Below are positions 8,033-17,051 of a stretch of DNA of 59,923 nucleotides, in pieces (within the stretch, counting starts at the first letter, position 1; every line of letters begins with the position of its first letter). This stretch comes from Tateyamaria omphalii. Lineage in GTDB: Bacteria; Pseudomonadota; Alphaproteobacteria; Rhodobacterales; Rhodobacteraceae. Under the pieces are notes generated by a model. That model was not told where the DNA came from. It was given only the letters and a program-made list of their open reading frames with translations, and did not search any database. A program made the position numbers and the translations under genes. The stretch spans positions 1-59,923 of the forward strand of contig NZ_JAHVHT010000010.1 in assembly GCF_019802125.1 (NCBI RefSeq). Direction: 5' to 3'.

Positions 8033-8730
8033 CTGCTGTCTCGTTCTGTCTGGCCAATCCAGTGGATCAACAGGTTCACGCCGAGGGCCAAGGCGATGAG
8101 CACAAAGCCAAGGGCCAATGCCAGGGCGAATTCGCCTTTGCCGGTCTCAAGCGCGATGGCAGTGGTCAGCACCCGCGTGGCGTTGTCGATATTGCCGCCG
8201 ACGATCATGATGGCGCCGACCTCTCCGATCCCGCGGCCAAAGCCGGCAAGGGCCGCCGTCAGCAGCGCCCTACGCGCGTCCCATAGCAGCGTGCACATCT
8301 TCTGCATCTGCGTGACGTTCAGAGAGATGAGGAGGTCGTGGTATTCGGCCCACAGCTCGCGCAGAGACTGGTGCGCGATAGAGGCAATGAGCGGCACGAT
8401 AATGATCACCTGCGCGATGATCATGGCCGTTGGGGTGAAGAGCAGGCCAAGCGCGCCGAATGGGCCGGAGCGGGACAGGAAGATATAGACGATCAGGCCA
8501 ACGACAACGGGCGGAAGGCCCATCAGAGCGTTCAGCATGGCAATGGTTGCGCGCCGCCACCGGAAGCGGCGGACGGCCAAAAGGGCGGCGAGGGGCAAGG
8601 CGATCAGGCACGCAATGAAAAGGGCGGTGAGGGTGACGCGGAGCGAACGCAGCGCAATGTCCGCCAGTTCGGCATCGAACGTGACGACCAGCCAGAATGC
8701 GTGGCGCAGCCCCTCCCAAAGATCGACGAT
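8026..8730 (-). CDS. tupB: Tungstate ABC transporter, permease TupB (apparent ATC start)
   Basis: An integral membrane permease of ~234 residues with five or six hydrophobic helices and the EAA-like loop GFGRGIGEVGAIMIVGGNI typical of Tup/CysTW permeases. The open frame reaches up to 8835, but the extra ~35 residues (HDPPATSWRLL...) do not look like permease. Family members start just before DLWEGLRHAFWLVVTFDAEL. In that place stands ATC (8730-8728), seven bases after a strong AAAGGAGG and with no ATG, GTG or TTG nearby. I therefore place the start at 8730; a rare ATC initiator or an ATG misread are both possible. Confidence 0.82.
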   Translation of the reverse strand: MVDLWEGLRHAFWLVVTFDAELADIALRSLRVTLTALFIACLIALPLAALLAVRRFRWRRATIAMLNALMGLPPVVVGLIVYIFLSRSGPFGALGLLFTPTAMIIAQVIIIVPLIASIAHQSLRELWAEYHDLLISLNVTQMQKMCTLLWDARRALLTAALAGFGRGIGEVGAIMIVGGNIDNATRVLTTAIALETGKGEFALALALGFVLIALALGVNLLIHWIGQTERDSRW

Positions 8731-8869
8731 GGCCGATCCTCCCTTTGCTTGTTTTGCGTGAAAGTGGCCGGTTTTGCGGGGGGATACCAGCCCTGTTCTC
8801 AGCAAACGCCAGCTTGTCGCTGGCGGGTCATGCAACCCTCTATCCTGTGGTCAAACTGTCCAGCGTGAA

Positions 8870-8925
8870 AAATTGCCCATGGGCAATTTACCAACGCAGC
8901 GACCGAGAATTGCCCATGGGCAATT
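8870..8925. repeat. Two perfect palindromes beside parB, candidate parS centromere
   Basis: A 20-bp perfect palindrome, AAATTGCCCATGGGCAATTT (8870-8889), and an 18-bp copy of its core (8908-8925), with centres 37 bp apart. They lie eight bases beyond the parB stop and upstream of tupB. Paired palindromes next to parB are typical ParB-binding centromeres (inference). A terminator is less likely because the dyad has no loop, although a T6 run follows the second copy. Confidence 0.65.
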
Positions 8926-8932
8926 TTTTGGA

Positions 8933-9922
8933 TCAATCGCCGAATTCGGCGTTCAGATACGCATCAAACGCACCTTTGAGCTGCGCCTTGGTCATGCCCG
9001 CTTCGAACTCGATCCGGACCTTGCGGCCCTTTTGAACCACAGCGATGCCCTTGTCATGGGTGCTGCGGCGATAGACTTTGCCTTCTGTTTCAGGCTTGGG
9101 CTGCACCGGCTTTCCAGCGCGGGTCAGACGGCGCATTACATTGGCGGCATCAACAAAGGACCCGCGCCCGGCCCGCGCGCGTTCTTGCTCGCGCCGGATG
9201 GCGCCGGCCTCTTCCAGCACGGCGCGAGACGTATCGGGTTGCGACAAAAGCGGCTTCAACTCGCGCGCATTGCGTTCGCGGATTTCGCGGATGTTTGGGA
9301 AAGCATCGACAATGGCCTGCGGCAGCTTTGCCAGTTGCAGGTAACGCGACAGCCAGGGCTGGCTGACCTCCAGCCGCTCCGCCATCGCCTTTTGCTTACC
9401 ACCGTAGTAGCGCGCGACGGCATCTGCGTAGTCCAGCGCGCGCTCATAGTCCGAAATGTCCTCGCGGTCGCGGTTCTCGATATCGGCGAGGCGGAACGCT
9501 TCCTCGTCCGAAAGCTGGCGGGCTTCGACAAGGTATTTGAACTGCGTGTAGTTGTTGTTGCGCAGCCATGAGACGGCAAAGTGACGGCGCGCACCGCAGA
9601 TGACTTCGAAATCGTAATCTTCATCATCCACGGGCCGGACAATGGCTGGAAATTCCTGCTGGCCCTGCGAGCGAATGCCGTCGATCAGGTCGCGGCAATT
9701 GTCCTCGGTCAGCAGCGCGTAATCGCGATTGTGTCGTTCCCACATCCGGCAACGGGCCGGATCGACCCAGCGCAAGGTCTTTTCCTCGACTTCGCCGGCC
9801 AGCCGATCGCTGATGGCGGTGGTCCGTTTCAGAAAGCGCGCACCGGCGCGGTCGGAGGCATCCGGCACAGCCTCCAGATCGCTTAAAACATCGTCAAAGA
9901 TTGCATCGTACTTGCGGGTCAT
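8933..9922 (-). CDS. parB: Plasmid partition protein ParB
   Basis: A 329-residue ParB/RepB-family protein. The N-terminal ParB/Srx domain has the CTP-binding motif GARRHFA (near residue 110). A helix-turn-helix follows (QKAMAERLEVSQPWLSRYLQLAKLP, near 175-200). The C-terminal stretch KGIAVVQKGRKVRIEFEAG resembles the dimerisation part of plasmid ParBs. It binds the centromere and stimulates ParA for segregation. It overlaps parA by four bases, and two palindromes just past its stop are candidate binding sites. Confidence 0.93.
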   Translation of the reverse strand: MTRKYDAIFDDVLSDLEAVPDASDRAGARFLKRTTAISDRLAGEVEEKTLRWVDPARCRMWERHNRDYALLTEDNCRDLIDGIRSQGQQEFPAIVRPVDDEDYDFEVICGARRHFAVSWLRNNNYTQFKYLVEARQLSDEEAFRLADIENRDREDISDYERALDYADAVARYYGGKQKAMAERLEVSQPWLSRYLQLAKLPQAIVDAFPNIREIRERNARELKPLLSQPDTSRAVLEEAGAIRREQERARAGRGSFVDAANVMRRLTRAGKPVQPKPETEGKVYRRSTHDKGIAVVQKGRKVRIEFEAGMTKAQLKGAFDAYLNAEFGD

Positions 9923-11121
9923 AGCAGTCCCTCCTTGCGCAGTTGCGCGTGATGGCTTGGCCAGGTCTTGCGGATCAGCACTTCGATCTCGCGACAGACA
10001 GCATCCAGGTAAGCGCGGCAGCGTTTGTGCGTCTCGGTCCGGGTGGCCGGGCCGGTCAGCTCGTAGACGGTGGACAGGTTCGCCGCGGCATTGTCGATCT
10101 CAGCGCTGTCCTTGAGCACCGATTGCAACATGTCCATGGGAAAGACCGCGTCCATCATCCGTTTGATTGCCATATGCGCCGATTTCGAGTCGTTCATCTT
10201 GGTTGCGAGGATCTTAACAAAGGCATAATCGCGCGTACCCCCGTGGCGCGCGAGCTCGTTGAGCGTGGCGCCAAGCATCTTGAGGAAATGCGCGGTCGAG
10301 CCGAAATCGATGTTGTTGGGCGGGGCAGGGATGACGAGCGCATCCGCCGCGCGCAGGACCGATAGCGACAGCATCCCGAGGGCAGGCGGTGGGTCGAGCA
10401 GGATGACATCGAAGCGGTCCTTTATCGTCTCTAACCCGTTGCGTAGGCGGTCCAGCACGAACACCTGTTCGCGGGCCATGCGGGCGGCGAATTCGTATTC
10501 GGCGTCATAGAGCCCGAGATTAGCGGGGATCAGCGCGATGTTGGGCCAGTAGGTCGCGCGCAGGGCGTAGGACAGATCCTGCGGCCCGCCATGGCGAAAA
10601 AAGGGGTAGAGCGTGTCTTCCTCTTCGTCCACATCCACATCGGGATTGAGGCCGAAGACTGACGTTGTGCTCGCCTGACTGTCGCAATCCACGACGCAAA
10701 CGCGGTAGCCTTGCAGCGCGAGATGCTGGGCGAAGTGGCAGACCATCGTGGACTTCCCCACGCCGCCCTTGAAGTTCTGGATGGCAAGAACCATCGCCGG
10801 GTCACTGTCCGCGCGGTGGGGTAGGGTGCCAAACACCTGCCGCATGCGATTCACGTCAGCAAGGCTGTAGCCCGTGCGGCGCCCCGTTGTCGGATCTTTC
10901 TCAGGCATGGGCAGACGGCCGTCAGCCTCCGCGTCGCGGATCAGCTTGTCGCTGCGACCAACCATGTCTGCGGCGCGTTTGACGTTGAACCGCAGATCTA
11001 GCGACTTTTGCGCGCCGGGGGCATAAAGCCTGTCGCGCAGCCGGTCGATCACGGTCGAGGCTCGAGTGGCGAGTTTGTCCAACTCCTCGAGGGAGACGGG
11101 GGGTAGGGCGGACTGCTCCAT
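9919..11121 (-). CDS. parA: Plasmid partition ATPase ParA with N-terminal DNA-binding domain
   Basis: A 400-residue type Ia ParA (P1/F-like). Residues ~45-100 form a MerR-like helix-turn-helix (FNVKRAADMVGRSDKLIRDAEADGRLP), which usually autorepresses the operon. The deviant Walker A KGGVGKS is at 118-124 and Walker B reads VILLDPPPALG. The gene starts at ATG 11121, facing the iteron origin, and is followed by parB. Type Ia organisation together with an iteron-type Rep protein is a standard Rhodobacteraceae plasmid module, distinct from repABC. Confidence 0.93.
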   Translation of the reverse strand: MEQSALPPVSLEELDKLATRASTVIDRLRDRLYAPGAQKSLDLRFNVKRAADMVGRSDKLIRDAEADGRLPMPEKDPTTGRRTGYSLADVNRMRQVFGTLPHRADSDPAMVLAIQNFKGGVGKSTMVCHFAQHLALQGYRVCVVDCDSQASTTSVFGLNPDVDVDEEEDTLYPFFRHGGPQDLSYALRATYWPNIALIPANLGLYDAEYEFAARMAREQVFVLDRLRNGLETIKDRFDVILLDPPPALGMLSLSVLRAADALVIPAPPNNIDFGSTAHFLKMLGATLNELARHGGTRDYAFVKILATKMNDSKSAHMAIKRMMDAVFPMDMLQSVLKDSAEIDNAAANLSTVYELTGPATRTETHKRCRAYLDAVCREIEVLIRKTWPSHHAQLRKEGLL

Positions 11122-11740
11122 ATGGACCTCTTCAAGGGGCGTTGGTCCGAATCATGACGGGTGCGGGCGGTTGCCTCAAGTACAAACTTTTGGCGGAGAG
11201 GGCGAAAAAAGCGGAAATTTGCGGGAGGGGCGCAAATGGTCAGAAGCTGCGCCCGGATGCCTCGATGTATGGAACTCTGAGGCTGTTGATACCTGAAGTT
11301 ACCCGAAATGTACGTCTTTGGAATAGTGTCGCTGACGGTTGCGTCGGAAACACTCAAAAACCCAGATTTAAAAACACGCCCTATTCAGGATTCTTAGTGT
11401 TCACTGTTCGGGCTGCTAAAACCCCTGTATTGCAAGGCTCAAACGGCTCTATCGCTTACGTTCCGGGGTGGTTTGGCTTACGCATCGGGATGGCAATTCC
11501 TACGTCTCGGGGCGCTTACTCTTACGTCTCGGGTGGCCTTTAACCCTTACGTTTTGGGTGAGTCTGCGGTCCGACTCAGACCGTTGATTTTCTGGCGTAT
11601 TTCGAATCACTTGCACGATGCTTCGATTCCATATCGCCCGTTTAACCTTACAAATTGGGTGCCCCGCTTTTTGTAGACGCCTCCGGCGCGCACCGTTATT
11701 CTTACGTCACACTGCCCGTCAGAGGTAAGAGAAGAGCAGC
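11122..11740. other. Replication origin region with iterons
   Basis: A gene-free stretch of about 620 bases between the divergent parA and rep genes. Its right half carries direct repeats of the form CTTACGTNTCGGGTGG at 11455, 11477, 11499, 11521 and 11546 (spacing 22, 22, 22 and 25), a further copy at 11647 and an inverted copy at 11298-11314 (GTTACCCGAAATGTACG). A repeat start, CTTACGTCA, is at 11701, just before rep. The 22-bp periodicity, two helical turns, is typical of iterons bound by Rep_3 initiators. An AT-rich stretch near 11340-11400 (ACTCAAAAACCCAGATTTAA) may be the unwinding element (inference). Confidence 0.85.
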
Positions 11741-12757
11741 ATGGCGGAACGCCCAACCCAATCCTACCGGACCATTGACGCCCGGCCAAACGCGCAAAGC
11801 CTGGTGAAGCCGGGTGAACTGGTGGACCTTGTCGAGGTCACCCCGCTGACGCTGGCCGACCGGCGCATCTATAACCAGCTTCTTGAGAATGCGTGGGACG
11901 CGATTGAAAAGCCGGTGACGCACGTGATTTCCAAGTCGGATCTGCGTGGCTCTCACAACTCCAATGACAGGGTAGGGGAGTCCGTCGAGAGGCTGATGTC
12001 GGCCATCGTCAAGGTGAAGGTCACGCATGAGGGCGAGGATGCCATCGAGCGGGTGCAGTTGCTGGGCGGCAATATCGAGACGACGCGCCGTGACGGGGTG
12101 CTGGAATACGAGATCCCACAGCGGCTGCGAAAGATCATCAAGGACTCGACCGTCTTTGCCCGCCTGCAGCGCGAGGTCATGTTTGCGCTCAGTTCCAAAT
12201 ATGCGCTGACCCTATACGAGATGATCCAGAAGCGGGGGAACCTGCGCTATCGGTCATCGGAGAAATTTGCGCTGGATGACCTGCGCGGGGTGCTGGGGGT
12301 GCCCAAGGGCAAGCTGATCTCATGGTCGAACCTCAAGCTGCGGGCGATTGAACCGGCGGTGGCCGAGGTGAATATGCTGTCGGATTATGTGGTCGAGATT
12401 GAGCCGGTGAAGACCGGGCGGCGGGTGACGCATATCGAACTCAAATGGTGGCGCAAGGATGGGGCAGGGACGGTTGAGGCAGAGCGGGAGCTGACCTTTT
12501 CCAAGGTCGGGCGCAAGGCGCGGATGGCGAACACGACCGAGGAGTTGAAGCCCCGACCCGCTTGGTTGGAAGCCGCAGGCCCCGCGCTGCGGACCGAGAC
12601 TTACGAGACTGCGCGGCTGCGATATCCCGGTTACGACATCTACCACGTGGAAAAGGAGTGGCGGGCCTGGGCCGCCACGAAAGAGCCGCCGCGGGATGCC
12701 GACCGCGCCTACCTCGCCTTTTTCCGGAGCTTTGCGGAAAACAACCCGCTGCGCTAG
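11741..12757 (+). CDS. Plasmid replication initiator, Rep_3 (RepB) family
   Basis: A 338-residue initiator with the two winged-helix domains of the Rep_3 family: domain 1 at about residues 40-150 (LVEVTPLTLADRRIYNQLL...FALSSKYALTLYEMIQKRGN) and domain 2 to about 230 (FALDDLRGVLGVPKGKLISWSNLKLRAIEPAVAEVN...). The motif LS-KYAL-LYE is diagnostic. It binds the iterons just upstream to open the origin and limits copy number by iteron handcuffing (family knowledge). GTAAGAG lies upstream of the ATG. The stop is nine bases before the histidine kinase start. Confidence 0.93.
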   Translation: MAERPTQSYRTIDARPNAQSLVKPGELVDLVEVTPLTLADRRIYNQLLENAWDAIEKPVTHVISKSDLRGSHNSNDRVGESVERLMSAIVKVKVTHEGEDAIERVQLLGGNIETTRRDGVLEYEIPQRLRKIIKDSTVFARLQREVMFALSSKYALTLYEMIQKRGNLRYRSSEKFALDDLRGVLGVPKGKLISWSNLKLRAIEPAVAEVNMLSDYVVEIEPVKTGRRVTHIELKWWRKDGAGTVEAERELTFSKVGRKARMANTTEELKPRPAWLEAAGPALRTETYETARLRYPGYDIYHVEKEWRAWAATKEPPRDADRAYLAFFRSFAENNPLR

Positions 12758-12766
12758 CGTAGCGCC

Positions 12767-14707
12767 ATGAACTCCGTCCGTTTCCGTCTGTTGATCCTGG
12801 CCCTTGCGCCGATGGTCGTGCTGATGCCGCTCTTGCTGTTTCTGGGCATGACGCGGTGGACGGCGGATTATGACGAGGTGCTGATCGCCAATGTCGAAAG
12901 CGACCTGCGGATCGCGGAGCAGTACCTGTCGCGGTTGATGGTGCAGACGGGGGACGAGTTACAGGCGGTGGCGGGCTCGGTCGAGTTCGCGCAGACGCAG
13001 CCATCGGGGCGCGATGCGTTCTTTGAAGAGAAGCGCGCGGCGCTTGAGCTGGATTTCCTCTATTATCTGCCACGATCAGAGGTCACGGATCGGTGGCCCG
13101 TCGCACAAAGCGCTGCGACGGGGCAGGGGCGGACCGAGATCGACATTTTTTCGGCAGACGATTTGGCGGCAATTTCGCCAGACCTCGCCGAGCAGGCGCG
13201 CATCCCCTTGATCGACACCGAAGCTGCTGTGCCGACCGACCGTGTGGTCGAGGATCGGGGGATGGTCATTCATTCTGCAACACCCGTGACATTGCCCGGC
13301 CGGGATGGCGTGCTGGTGGGAGGGATTCTGCTGAACCGGAACCTCAGCTTCATCGATACGATCAACGCGCTTGTTTATCAGGATGGGTCCGCGGGAGGGT
13401 TGCGGCAGGGAACGGCGACACTGTTTCTGGAGGATGTGCGCGTCTCCACCAATGTGCGCCTGTTCGAAGATGTCCGCGCCCTTGGGACGCGCGTGTCTGC
13501 GGCCGTGCGGGGCAAGGTGCTGGGGGAGGGGCGTACATGGCTCGACCGGGCGTTTGTGGTGAATGACTGGTATATTTCGGGCTACCTGCCGCTGACGGAC
13601 AGTTTTGGCGAGTATGTCGGTATGCTGTATGTCGGTGTGCTGGAAGAGCCCTTTACCATCGCCAAGCGTAATGCGTTCCTTGTCATTATTGCGGCCTTCG
13701 TCGCGGTGCTTCTTCTGTCGGCACCGGTGTTCCTGCGGCTCGCCAAGGGTATCTTTGCCCCGCTCGAACGCATGACGCACACCATGTTCCTAGTGCGGCG
13801 CGGCAACCTGTCGGCGCGGAACGGGCAGAGCGGCGGTACGGGTGAGATTGGCGAGGTGGCGGGGCACCTTGATGACCTGCTGGACCAGGTGCAGGAGCGG
13901 GATGAAGAGTTGAATGTGCGGGTCGCCAAGCGGACCGCAGAATTGCAGCGCGCCAATGAGAAGCTGGAAGAGACGTTTCGACAGTTGGTGATGAGCGAAA
14001 AGCTCGCCTCGATCGGGGAGATCACGGCGGGTGTTGCGCATGAGATCAACAACCCCGTGGCTGTCATTCAGGGCAATGTCGATGTGATCCGCGAGACGCT
14101 GGGCGAGGGCAGTGACGCGATCCGGACCGAGTTGGGTCTGGTGGACCGGCAGGTCGCGCGCATTCAGACGATTGTGGGCAAGCTCCTGCAATTCGCGCGG
14201 CCGGGTGAGTTCGCGGATCTGGAACAGACAGTGCCGGTGGCGCCGGTGATTTCGGACTGCCTTGTGCTGGTCAATCATGTCATCTCGCAAACCGAGATTG
14301 AGGTGAAGACGGAGTTGACCGCGCTGAACGAGGTGCGGATTGATCCGGGCGAGATGCAGCAGGTGCTGATCAATCTGATCATGAATGCGGTGCAGGCGAT
14401 GGGCGGGCAGGGCACGCTATCCATCCGCGCCGAGGATGTTGCGCAGGACGGGGTGCCGGGTGTGCGGGTTGCTGTGTCCGACACCGGGCCGGGCATTGCG
14501 CCGGAGCGGGTCGACGATGTCTTTGCCCCGTTCTACACCACCAAGCAGGCGGAGGGGACGGGCCTGGGTCTGTCGATTTCGCAAACGCTGATCCAGCGCG
14601 CGGGCGGGTTGATCCGGGCGCGCAATCGTGATGCCGGTGGGGCCTGTTTCGAGGTGTGGTTGCCGGCTGCGGAGCAGGATGAAACCCGGCTGACCCACAG
14701 CGCCTGA
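12767..14707 (+). CDS. Membrane sensor histidine kinase (DctB-like)
   Basis: A 646-residue sensor: transmembrane helix at ~7-28, a large periplasmic domain (~30-300, Cache-like), a second helix at ~303-325 (LVIIAAFVAVLLLSAPVFL), a HAMP domain (~328-380), a short coiled coil, then the kinase core with H-box EITAGVAHEINNPVAVIQGN (~420-440), N-box LINLIMNAVQAMGG and G-boxes DTGPGIAP and GTGLGLSIS. No response regulator adjoins it. The NtrC-like regulator at 50174-51520 and the LuxR-type one at 27624-28325 are the candidates on this plasmid, the former being the usual class for DctB-type kinases. It stands upstream of the acetate cassette; the ligand is unknown. Confidence 0.88.
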   Translation: MNSVRFRLLILALAPMVVLMPLLLFLGMTRWTADYDEVLIANVESDLRIAEQYLSRLMVQTGDELQAVAGSVEFAQTQPSGRDAFFEEKRAALELDFLYYLPRSEVTDRWPVAQSAATGQGRTEIDIFSADDLAAISPDLAEQARIPLIDTEAAVPTDRVVEDRGMVIHSATPVTLPGRDGVLVGGILLNRNLSFIDTINALVYQDGSAGGLRQGTATLFLEDVRVSTNVRLFEDVRALGTRVSAAVRGKVLGEGRTWLDRAFVVNDWYISGYLPLTDSFGEYVGMLYVGVLEEPFTIAKRNAFLVIIAAFVAVLLLSAPVFLRLAKGIFAPLERMTHTMFLVRRGNLSARNGQSGGTGEIGEVAGHLDDLLDQVQERDEELNVRVAKRTAELQRANEKLEETFRQLVMSEKLASIGEITAGVAHEINNPVAVIQGNVDVIRETLGEGSDAIRTELGLVDRQVARIQTIVGKLLQFARPGEFADLEQTVPVAPVISDCLVLVNHVISQTEIEVKTELTALNEVRIDPGEMQQVLINLIMNAVQAMGGQGTLSIRAEDVAQDGVPGVRVAVSDTGPGIAPERVDDVFAPFYTTKQAEGTGLGLSISQTLIQRAGGLIRARNRDAGGACFEVWLPAAEQDETRLTHSA

Positions 14708-15077
14708 CCCTCGACTCATCCTATCGAAAACTACGTGATTCTGGGTATGAGCCTGATCTGTCAGTTCAGATTGACAATTTGTCACAGGGCAGGGGTCTGC
14801 GCTGTTGTCCGCTAACAGTATGCAAATGGATACCGTTCCCGTTTTGCGGGAAATTGCTAGAGCGCAGAAAAAATTGGAAAAAATGAGACAAATATAAAAC
14901 GATTTACAAGACACCTCGGTCTATAGATCAAAAATTTACAAAAAAATCCAATAACACCAGCAGGCAAAGCACGATTTTACAGAAACGTGTATGGTGACCC
15001 TCAACAGGCGCATATCAAAACGCCCCGGGTGAAGAAGCCGATGCAAAGCGGATCCGAGCCCAAACCGGAGGAGACCC
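14708..15077 (+). promoter_or_regulatory. Leader/promoter region of the acetate cassette
   Basis: About 370 AT-richer bases between the kinase gene and acs. They contain a dyad TGACA-ATT-TGTCA at 14772-14784, overlapping a TTGACA, and two A/T-rich blocks around 14865-14960. GGAGGAG at 15068-15074 is the Shine-Dalgarno sequence of acs. No -24/-12 (sigma-54) promoter is evident. The transcription start cannot be fixed from sequence alone. Confidence 0.5.
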
Positions 15078-17051
15078 ATGAATATTCAAAGCACGCCGAA
15101 TTCGGCCGTTTTCCCGCCGTCGGAAGAGACCAAGGCCCGCGCACATCTGGACGCGGACGGCTATGCCAAGATGTACGCCGCGTCCGTTGCCGACCCCGAA
15201 GCGTTCTGGGGTGAGCAGGGCAAGCGGCTGGACTGGATCAAGCCCTACACCAAGGTGAAGAACACGTCGTTCGCGCCGGGCAATATCGATATTCGCTGGT
15301 TCGAGGATGGCACGCTGAACGTGTCGGCCAACTGCATCGACCGGCATCTGGAAACACGCGGCGATCAAACGGCCATCATCTGGGAACCGGATGACACGTC
15401 GAAGGTCGAACCGAAACATATCACTTACCGCGAACTTCATAGCTCGGTTTGCAAGATGGCAAACATCCTCGAAGAGCTGGGCGTTCGCAAAGGCGACCGG
15501 GTCATCATTTACCTCCCAATGATCCCGGAAGCCGCTTATGCGATGCTGGCCTGCGCCCGCATCGGCGCCATCCATTCCATCGTGTTTGCCGGCTTCTCCC
15601 CGGACGCGCTCGGGGCGCGGATCAACGGCTGTGACGCCAAGGTTGTCATTACCGCCGATTACGCGCCCCGAGGCGGACGGGAGACCCCGCTGAAGTCGAA
15701 CACGGACGCGGCCCTGTTGCACTGCAAGGACAGCGTGAAGTGTCTGGTGGTGAAGCGGACAGGCGGTCAGACGACCTGGACCGACCGCGATTACGATTAC
15801 AACGAGATGGCGTTGGAAGCGTCGGACTATGCCGCACCCGCCGAGATGGGCGCCGAGGATCCGCTGTTCATTCTCTACACGTCCGGCTCGACCGGTCAGC
15901 CGAAGGGTGTTGTGCACACTTCGGGTGGCTATTTAACCTATGCGGCGATGACCCATCAGTACACGTTCGACTATCACGAGGGTGATGTGTTCTGGTGTAC
16001 CGCTGATGTGGGTTGGGTGACCGGCCACAGCTACATCGTCTATGGCCCGCTGGCCAACGGGGCGACAACCATCATGTTCGAGGGCGTGCCGACCTTCCCC
16101 GATGCGGGTCGGTTCTGGGACGTGTGCGAGCGTCATAAGGTGACGCAATTCTACACCGCGCCGACGGCTATTCGAGCGTTGATGGGCGCGGGCAATGAGT
16201 GGGTCGAGAAGTATGACCTGTCGTCTTTGCGCTTGCTGGGTTCCGTCGGTGAGCCGATCAACCCAGAGGCCTGGACCTGGTATCACGAAGTTGTCGGCAA
16301 GGGCGCGTGCCCGATTGTCGATACGTTCTGGCAGACCGAAACCGGTGGTCACATGCTGACCCCGCTGCCGGGTGCAACGGACCTGAAGCCCGGGTCTGCG
16401 CAGCAGCCGTTCTTTGGCGTGCAGCCCGTCGTTCTGGACCCTCAAAGTGGGATCGAACTGGATGGCAACGGGATCGAAGGGGTTCTGTGTATCAAAGACA
16501 GCTGGCCCGGTCAGATGCGGACCGTGTGGGGCGACCATGAGCGGTTCGAGAAGACGTATTTCGGTGACTACAAAGGCTATTACTTCTCGGGCGATGGCTG
16601 TCGCCGGGATGACGATGGCGATTACTGGATCACGGGTCGTGTGGACGATGTGATCAACGTCTCTGGTCACCGGATGGGGACGGCCGAGGTGGAAAGTGCC
16701 CTCGTTGCCCATGCCAAGGTCGCTGAAAGTGCTGTTGTTGGCTATCCGCACGATGTGAAGGGGCAGGGCATCTACGCCTATGTCACCCTGATGAACGGTG
16801 AGGAGCCGAGTGACGCGCTGCGTAAGGAGCTGGAAACCTGGGTCCGGACAGAGATTGGCCCGATTGCCAAGCCCGACCTGATCCAGTGGGCGCCGGGTCT
16901 GCCCAAGACACGTTCGGGCAAGATCATGCGCCGCATCCTGCGCAAGATTGCCGAGGATGATTTTGGGTCGCTTGGGGATACGTCGACACTGGCCGATCCG
17001 TCTGTGGTCGATGACCTGATAGAGAACCGCATGAACCGGAGTGACGACTGA
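15078..17051 (+). CDS. acs: Acetyl-CoA synthetase (AMP-forming)
   Basis: A 657-residue enzyme of the usual family length. It converts acetate, ATP and CoA to acetyl-CoA, AMP and PPi in the cytoplasm. Motifs: P-loop [12 protein letters not shown] (near residue 270), [27 protein letters not shown] (near 415), and the C-terminal [11 protein letters not shown], whose lysine is the acetylation site that controls the enzyme in relatives. The next gene, adenylate kinase, overlaps it (TGATG), which suits the AMP made in this reaction. Acetate could come from alcohol oxidation encoded elsewhere on the plasmid. Confidence 0.96.
   Translation: MNIQSTPNSAVFPPSEETKARAHLDADGYAKMYAASVADPEAFWGEQGKRLDWIKPYTKVKNTSFAPGNIDIRWFEDGTLNVSANCIDRHLETRGDQTAIIWEPDDTSKVEPKHITYRELHSSVCKMANILEELGVRKGDRVIIYLPMIPEAAYAMLACARIGAIHSIVFAGFSPDALGARINGCDAKVVITADYAPRGGRETPLKSNTDAALLHCKDSVKCLVVKRTGGQTTWTDRDYDYNEMALEASDYAAPAEMGAEDPLFILYTSGSTGQPKGVVHTSGGYLTYAAMTHQYTFDYHEGDVFWCTADVGWVTGHSYIVYGPLANGATTIMFEGVPTFPDAGRFWDVCERHKVTQFYTAPTAIRALMGAGNEWVEKYDLSSLRLLGSVGEPINPEAWTWYHEVVGKGACPIVDTFWQTETGGHMLTPLPGATDLKPGSAQQPFFGVQPVVLDPQSGIELDGNGIEGVLCIKDSWPGQMRTVWGDHERFEKTYFGDYKGYYFSGDGCRRDDDGDYWITGRVDDVINVSGHRMGTAEVESALVAHAKVAESAVVGYPHDVKGQGIYAYVTLMNGEEPSDALRKELETWVRTEIGPIAKPDLIQWAPGLPKTRSGKIMRRILRKIAEDDFGSLGDTSTLADPSVVDDLIENRMNRSDD

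Noticed and set aside
8869..8930. The two palindromes as a rho-independent terminator of parB
   Set aside because: The dyads are perfect to the centre and leave no loop, and there are two of them. Only the second has a T run. A protein-binding site fits better, though weak termination is not excluded.
11142..11543. Open frames of 70-130 codons on the plus strand in the origin region
   Set aside because: They run through the iterons, lack a Shine-Dalgarno sequence and have no recognisable protein features.
14750..15077. A sigma-54 (-24/-12) promoter before acs
   Set aside because: No GG-N10-GC with proper flanks was found, in line with the lack of GAFTGA in the only NtrC-like regulator here.
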